A DNA stretch of 64,000 nt. It comes from Crocodylus rhombifer (lineage: Eukaryota > Chordata > Crocodylia > Crocodylidae). Positions within the stretch are counted from its first letter, which is position 1. Each line of letters opens with the position of its first letter. The stretch is from assembly GCA_038503035.1 (NCBI GenBank), contig JAVSML010024022.1:32534-96533 (forward strand), read 5' to 3'. The translations under genes were made by a program, and so were the position numbers. Under the pieces are notes generated by a model. The model searched no databases, had not been told where the DNA came from, and saw only the letters and a list, made by a program, of their open reading frames with translations. Below, in pieces: positions 58,874-64,000 of this stretch.

Positions 58874-61480
58874 CTAGTGCTTTATTACCCTCCTAGTGAG
58901 AGAGTTTTTCCTAATATCTAACCTAAACTTCCGTTGCTGCAACTTGAGACCATTGCCCCTTGTTCTGTCATTTGCCACCAGTGAGAACAATCTAACTCCA
59001 TCCTCTTTGGAACCACCTTCCAGGTAGTTGAACACTGCTATCAAATTCCCTTCTCCCCCCCCCCGGTCTTCTGTTCTGCAACTAAATAAGCTCAGTTCCC
59101 TCAGACTCTCCTCAGAAGTCGTCTGCCCCAGCCCCATAACCATTTTAATTGCCCTCTGCTGACTCTCCAATTTGTCAGGAGCCCTTCTTTTAGTGGTGAG
59201 CCCAAAACTGGGACTCTTGCTGTGGCCTCACCAGTACCGACTAGAGGGGAATAATCACTTCCTTCAGTCTGGTGGCAATGCTTCTACTAATGCAACCCAG
59301 TATGCCATTAGCCTTCTTGGCAACAAGGGTGCACTGTTGGCTCATATTCATCTTATTGTCCACTGTAACGCCTAGGCCCTTCTCTGCAGAGCTGCTGCTT
59401 AGCCAGTCTGTCCCCAGCCTATACTGGCACATGGGATTGTTTCATCCTAAGTCCAGGACTTTGCACATGATATTTCTTTTGTTCCAATTCTCCAGTTTCC
59501 CAAGGTATCCCTGAATCCTAGCTCTACCCTCCAGAGTATCTACTAGTCTCACCACCCCCCCAGTGTCATTTGCAAACTTGCTGAGAGTGCACTCCTCTGC
59601 ACTCTGATACCTGGAAGTATCCCGTCTTCCAGGTCACTGATGAAAATACTGAACAAAACTGGCCCCTAGACCGACCCCTGGGGCATACCACCTGATACCA
59701 GCTGCCAAGTAGACATTGAGCCATTGACTACTACCCTCTGAACCTGATAGTCCAGCCAGTTTTCTGTCCACTTTAAGGTCCATTCATTCAGCCTGTACTT
59801 CCTTAGCTTGCTTGTGAGAATGTTGTGGGAGACTGTATCAAAAGCCTTGCTCAAGTCAAGGTATATCATGTATCCACTGGTGTCCCCACAGCCACAGAGC
59901 CAGTAATCTCACCACAGAAGGCAATCAGGTTGATGAGGCATGACTTGCCCTTGGTGAATCCATGGTAACTGCTCTTAATCACTTTCTCCAAGTTGCTTAG
60001 AAATGGATTCCTTGAGGATCTGATCCATGATTTTTCCAGGAACTGAAGTGAGGCTGACCGGCCTGTAGTTCCCTAGATCCTCCTTATTCCCTTTCTTAAA
60101 ATTGAGCACTATATTTTATTTATCCTTTTCCAATCATCTGGGACCTCTCCCTATCACTATGCATTTTCAAAGATGATGTCCAGCAGCTTTGCAATCACAT
60201 TGGCCAGCTCCCTCAGCATCCTCAGGTGCATTACATCCAGCCCCATGGACTTGTACGTAGCCAGATTTTCTAAACAGTCCCTAACCTATTCTTTTGCCAC
60301 TGTTGGCTGCTCACCTCCTCCCCAAACTGTGCAGCCCAGTGCAGTAGTCTGGGAACTGACCTTGCCTGTAAAGACTGAGGTGAAAAAGGCATTGAGCACT
60401 TCAGCCTTTGTATTGTTTGTCACTAGGCTGCCTTTCCCATTTAGTAACAGACCCACATGTTCTCTAATCCATCTCGTTGCTGACATACTTGTAGAAACCC
60501 TTCTTCTTACCCTTCCCTTACTAGCTGCAACTCCAGCCTTCCTGATCTCATTTCTGCATCTCCAAGGAATACCCCTCCCTAGTTGTTTGTCTAAGTTTCC
60601 ACTTCTTATATGCTTCCTTTTTCTGTTTCAGTTTACTGAAGAGTTCCCTGCTAAGCCAGGCTGGTCTTCTGCCATACTCACTAGTCTTCCTGCACCCTCA
60701 GTAAGGTTTCTTTAAAGTACAGCCAACTCTCCTGGACTTCTCTCCCCATCAGACTGACCTTTCGGGGGATCCTGCCCATTATTTCTGCGAGGGAGTCTGT
60801 TTTTATGAAATCCAGGGTCCATACTCTGCTGCTCTCCTTCCTTTCCTCAGGATCTTGAACTTATTTGTCTTCTGGTTACTGCTGCCCAAGTTACCATCCG
60901 CTACTACATTTCCCACCAATTCTTCCCTGTCTGTAAGCAGCAGGTCAAGAAGAGCACAGCCCTTAGTTGGCCTATCCAGCACTTGCACTAGGAAGTTGTC
61001 CCCAACACTCTCCAAAACCTTCCTGGAGAGCCTGTGTACTGCTGTATTGCTCTCCCAGCAGATGTCAGGATGATTGAAGGCTGCCATGAGAGCAAGGCTC
61101 TGGATGATCTTCTAAGTTCCCTTCCAGCCCTAATGTCTGTGATTGGGAAGCTTCCACGAGCTGTTTGAAAAAAGCTTCATCCACCACTTCCTCCTGGTCT
61201 GGTGGTGTATAACAGACCCCCACCATGACATCACCTTTGTTCCTCTCCTCTCTGATGCTAACCCAAGGACTTTCAATAGGCCTTATCTCCAGTTTCATAC
61301 CAGAACTCTGAGTGATGATATGGCTCTTTTCCATAAAGAGCAACTCTTCCTCTTCTCCCCTCCCTGTCTCTCCTGAACAGTTTATTTATACCCATCCATG
61401 GCAGTGCTCTAGTCATGCAAGCTATACCACCGAGTCTGCTATTCCAATCACGTCATAGTTCCATGACTGTGCAAAGACTT
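58874..61480 (-). pseudogene. decayed CR1 ORF2 (endonuclease and reverse transcriptase)
   Basis: Fragments in order on the - strand: 61065-61343 and 60803-61087 carry endonuclease pieces (GVCYTPPDQ, FNHPDICWES, ALLDLLLTDREELVGNV, then GSSNQ where the catalytic SDH would be). 59666-59869 carries the polymerase segment MIYLDLSKAFDTVSHNIL..GGMPQGSV. Near 59570 the catalytic FADD reads FAND, an Asp-to-Asn change. 58874-59170 gives the C-terminal part (NGLKLQQRKFRLDIRKNS). Both active sites are damaged, so this copy is long dead. Confidence 0.88.
61097..61141 (+). mobile_element. 45-bp CR1 3' end inserted in the old CR1
   Basis: The + strand segment 'ctggatgatcttctaagttcccttccagccctaatgtctgtga' is a CR1 3' terminus in the opposite orientation. 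Removing it restores the reading of the host ORF2 from EASQSQ to LALM..FNHPD, so it is an insertion and not a rearranged part of the host. Confidence 0.8.
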
Positions 61481-61500
61481 CCTGCTTCCTGCCCATTTCC

Positions 61501-61979
61501 CATGGACAACTAAAAACTTACTTAAAAAATTATAGTTTGTTTTAAAGGGCCAGATTCTGCCTTCAAATGTGCAACAGATGTCAGATTTGGTGGGGGGGTT
61601 TTGTATGTATGTCATACTTTAATACCTATTTCTAATTAAGAATTTGGTCCAAATTATTCTTTTGCACATTTTAAAAACAACAGTTTGGCCTGTTTTTAAC
61701 TTTAATACAAGTGTAGTATCTTATTAACTTCTCAGGTTATCCTCTAATGCTGTTCCTTGGATTGTAAACCCAATTATGCAGTTGCTGGTGAGGCAAAATT
61801 CAAAACAAAAAGCTGTCCTGAATATGCCTGCATAAATAAGTCGTTTGTTTTTTCTCGTCTCACTAAATAGCCTACCCATTAGAGAACGGATGATCCAACA
61901 CACCCAGGCTCCCTTCCCTTTGCCCACCTGACTTTCTTTTTGGCTAACCTGCAATATGTTTTAATCTAAAATCGGGCAG
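61501..61979. other. CDC40 intron 1, unassigned
   Basis: AT-rich; a short G-run lies at about 61590. Nothing recognised. Confidence 0.4.
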
Positions 61980-62085
61980 AAAGTAGGATGGCACCTTAGC
62001 ATCTGGTTAAGTACATTGTTGCCTATGAAAGCTTGTGTCCCTGAATCAGTCTCTAAGGTGCCATACCTTCTGGTTTCTTTTTGTC
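61980..62085. repeat. ancient interspersed repeat fragment, unassigned family
   Basis: 'cctatgaaagcttgtgtccctgaatcagtctctaaggtgccat' resembles a widespread old amniote repeat ending (GAAAGCTT..GTCTCTAAGGTGCCA). The family name is not certain. Confidence 0.45.
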
Positions 62086-62800
62086 TTGGTGACTATTTAA
62101 AATAGTTCTGGCATACTCTATGACAGTACTATTGTGCATTTTAAAAAATATAGATTGCTTTCATAGTTTGTAATACTGAATTGTTTCTTGGTGTGTAGGA
62201 ATAGTATTGCCGGAGAAAAAGAAAGAGACTAGCATGTACTTTGGACTGCCCCAAAGTGCCTCTGGCGCATTTTCCCCTTCTGTATGTACAGAGATCTGGG
62301 GTCTGACCTGATTAGGAATGTACAGGCCAAGTGTATGGCTGTACTAAAATTGGGTCATGGAGCACAGAGTTGGAGGAAATGGAGGAAAGACACCAGTCTT
62401 CACATGCTTAAAATTTACTACAGTTAACTTGTAGCAGAACTGTCAAGATTGAGACCTAGACCACATCCATGACTTCTCTTTCTGATCCTGTTTTCAACTT
62501 ACTACTCCAGATAGAGCATACTTCTACTTCCATTCCATTATAACATTTTAACATGAGCAGGGGCAGTTAGGAATTACATCCTCTACCTGCTCACAATAGT
62601 ATCTCAGCTGTAAATCTAGCTACAAACTACATTTGTGTAAATAATCCCTAAGTTTTATGAAAAAAAAATCCTAGGAAATTCTGAGACAAGATTTTCTGAA
62701 TTCAGTATTAAGGCTATGGCATGGTGTTATCCCTTTCTAGAAGACTGGTTTCAGCAAAATTCAAGATCCTGAAAACTTGAGGAGAAAAATATTTAAGGTT
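62086..62800. other. CDC40 intron 1, unassigned
   Basis: No recognised feature. Confidence 0.4.
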
Positions 62801-62852
62801 CATGGGATCATAGGAAAGTAAGGCTAGAAGGGACTACATGAGGTCAGGTTGT
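62801..62852 (-). mobile_element. tiny CR1 3' end
   Basis: 'catgggatcataggaaagtaaggctagaagggactacatgaggtca' is the reverse complement of a CR1 3' terminus (TGACCTCATGTAGTCCCTTC..ATGATCC). Only about 50 bp survive. Confidence 0.7.
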
Positions 62853-63720
62853 AGCCCAGGTTGTATGGGTGTGTACCTTTACTCTGCTGTCTTGAACAGT
62901 GCTCCAGTATATTCATAACATACTCATCTATCTCCTGACCTCTGCTTAACAGGAGTCCCCTGTGCTTGCCTTGCAATTAAACGTGGCTTTTCAAAGATGT
63001 GATGTTTCTGTGGAACAATGTTAGTTCCCTGTATCCTTGTACAGAAGACATCATCTAATGCTGTATATTTACTTGCCCATCGCTAAACTTGCAGACCACA
63101 CTCCTTTCGTATTTAACTACTTTACAGTTCCTATGGCATGAAGTGTCCTGTGTCAGGTAAGAACAGAACCTATACAACATGGCACTGACATGAGGCATAC
63201 TGGAGTTACCAAGGCATACATTCAGTTCTTCGCTTTGATCTCGCGCACACAGGGTTCAGGCGGGGTGACTCGCTCTCCCAAATCCCCTTGTATCTATCCT
63301 ATCTCTGCCAAGCTACTCTTATTGTAATCCCTCTATATTGAATGGTAGTTGCATATAGCTGTAGTTCATGTGCAGAATTCTAATATGTTGCCAGCTGGTG
63401 GGTGCAGGGTTAAAGAGACATGGGAGTGTACCTTATCTTTCCAAGCCCAGATGTAGAAATTTGAGTTTTACTGAAATTATGCTCTGGAAAGGCACACCAT
63501 GTCATTTGGAAGTCATGATTCTTTTCTGAGGCAGTTTTGCCAAACAGCACCTGTAGGCACAAATCAACTTCTGTCACAGGATAGAAGGTCGCACTCTATA
63601 TAGAAATTGCTGTAGATGGCATATAGTTTATGGAACAGGAGACATGGGCATTGTTGGTTGTCCTTATTTAAGCTAACTCTTACTGCATTATCACTTGCTA
63701 GTCTTCCAGTGGTTCTGTAA
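62853..63720. other. CDC40 intron 1, unassigned
   Basis: No recognised feature. Confidence 0.4.
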
Positions 63721-63734
63721 AGATCAGAGTTTCT

Positions 63735-64000
63735 GAAATAATTATGGCTATCAAACTATTAAAATTTTTTATTGCAATTAGTAGTGCAATTTAAAAAAAA
63801 TAGTCACAATCACAATTTTAATTGCACAGCTAAAAATGTAAAAATTAGGCAGGTACTTTCTATGGTTGGGGGTGTGTGTGGGGAAGTGGGAATTTGTGAA
63901 GGTGTGGGGGGTTTGGTGCCTGGGGAGGGGGGTGTCCCCTAATGCCCTGGCAGGATGCATGGTGCTATGGGTCAGGAATGAGGGGCAGAAGTGGGGGGGG
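63735..64000. repeat. AT-rich end plus G-rich core of a hAT-like element, cut by window end
   Basis: An AT-rich stretch with 'attgcaattag..gtgcaattt..tttaattgcac' inverted segments leads into a G-rich block. At 63970-63987 is GGTCAGGAATGAGGGGCA, one base from the motif shared by 26942-28055 and 48356-48639. The right end lies outside the window. Confidence 0.45.

Larger units (their letters stand above)
58706..61500 (-). mobile_element. old long CR1 LINE, different subfamily
   Basis: The tail and 3' UTR lie at 58706-58800 ('atcatagaaaattagggttggaaggg'). ORF2 is readable in fragments to about 61500. It differs from the young family in protein and UTR and has many stops and frameshifts. A 45-bp piece of another CR1 is inserted at about 61097-61141. 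Confidence 0.9.

Noticed and set aside
50300..64000. CDC40 exon 2
   Set aside because: No + strand frame with the conserved region following exon 1 was seen; intron 1 appears to extend past the window.

Overview
This is vertebrate nuclear DNA, almost certainly from a sauropsid and most likely a crocodilian (a turtle is the main alternative). The evidence is a dominance of CR1 retrotransposons, including two long copies with readable endonuclease and reverse transcriptase reading frames; many non-autonomous hAT transposons with 8-bp target duplications; a vertebrate CpG-island promoter; and no compact gene arrangement. Nothing prokaryotic is present.

The only host gene readable as protein is CDC40 (pre-mRNA-processing factor 17). 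Its first coding exon is at 50119-50295 on the + strand, ending in a clean splice donor, with intron 1 running off the right edge. About 1.1 kb to the left, in the same CpG island (about 48770-50390), a strong splice donor on the - strand (exon edge 49006) probably closes the 5' untranslated exon of WASF1, which lies head to head with CDC40 in vertebrates. If so, the left 49 kb is mostly WASF1 intron 1 and the right 13.7 kb is CDC40 intron 1. The island contains NRF1, CRE, CCAAT, GC-box and ETS motifs.

Layout by region: 1-10 kb holds hAT elements and one of them (4856-8763) split by a nearly intact CR1. 10-20 kb is mostly AT-rich single-copy-looking intron with a probable solo LTR at about 14331-15116. 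20-32 kb is dense in CR1 3' ends and hAT elements with GC-rich, self-complementary cores. 32-37 kb is quiet apart from one hAT element. 37.8-41.95 kb is a long - strand CR1 with both ORFs. 44.2-48.7 kb holds hAT elements and a CR1 3' end split by a hAT. 48.8-50.4 kb is the promoter island. 51-64 kb contains further hAT, a pogo/Tigger-like element, two more - strand CR1 copies (one old and long) and unassigned intron.

The most unusual pattern is that several large hAT-type elements (4856, 24134, 35215, 44215, and the related block at 26942) carry GC-rich cores that fold back on themselves as inverted repeats, with arms up to about 200 bp. I saw no new gene system; the interest lies in transposon structure, nesting and the bidirectional promoter. 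All alignments were made by eye, so identities and some element edges are approximate.
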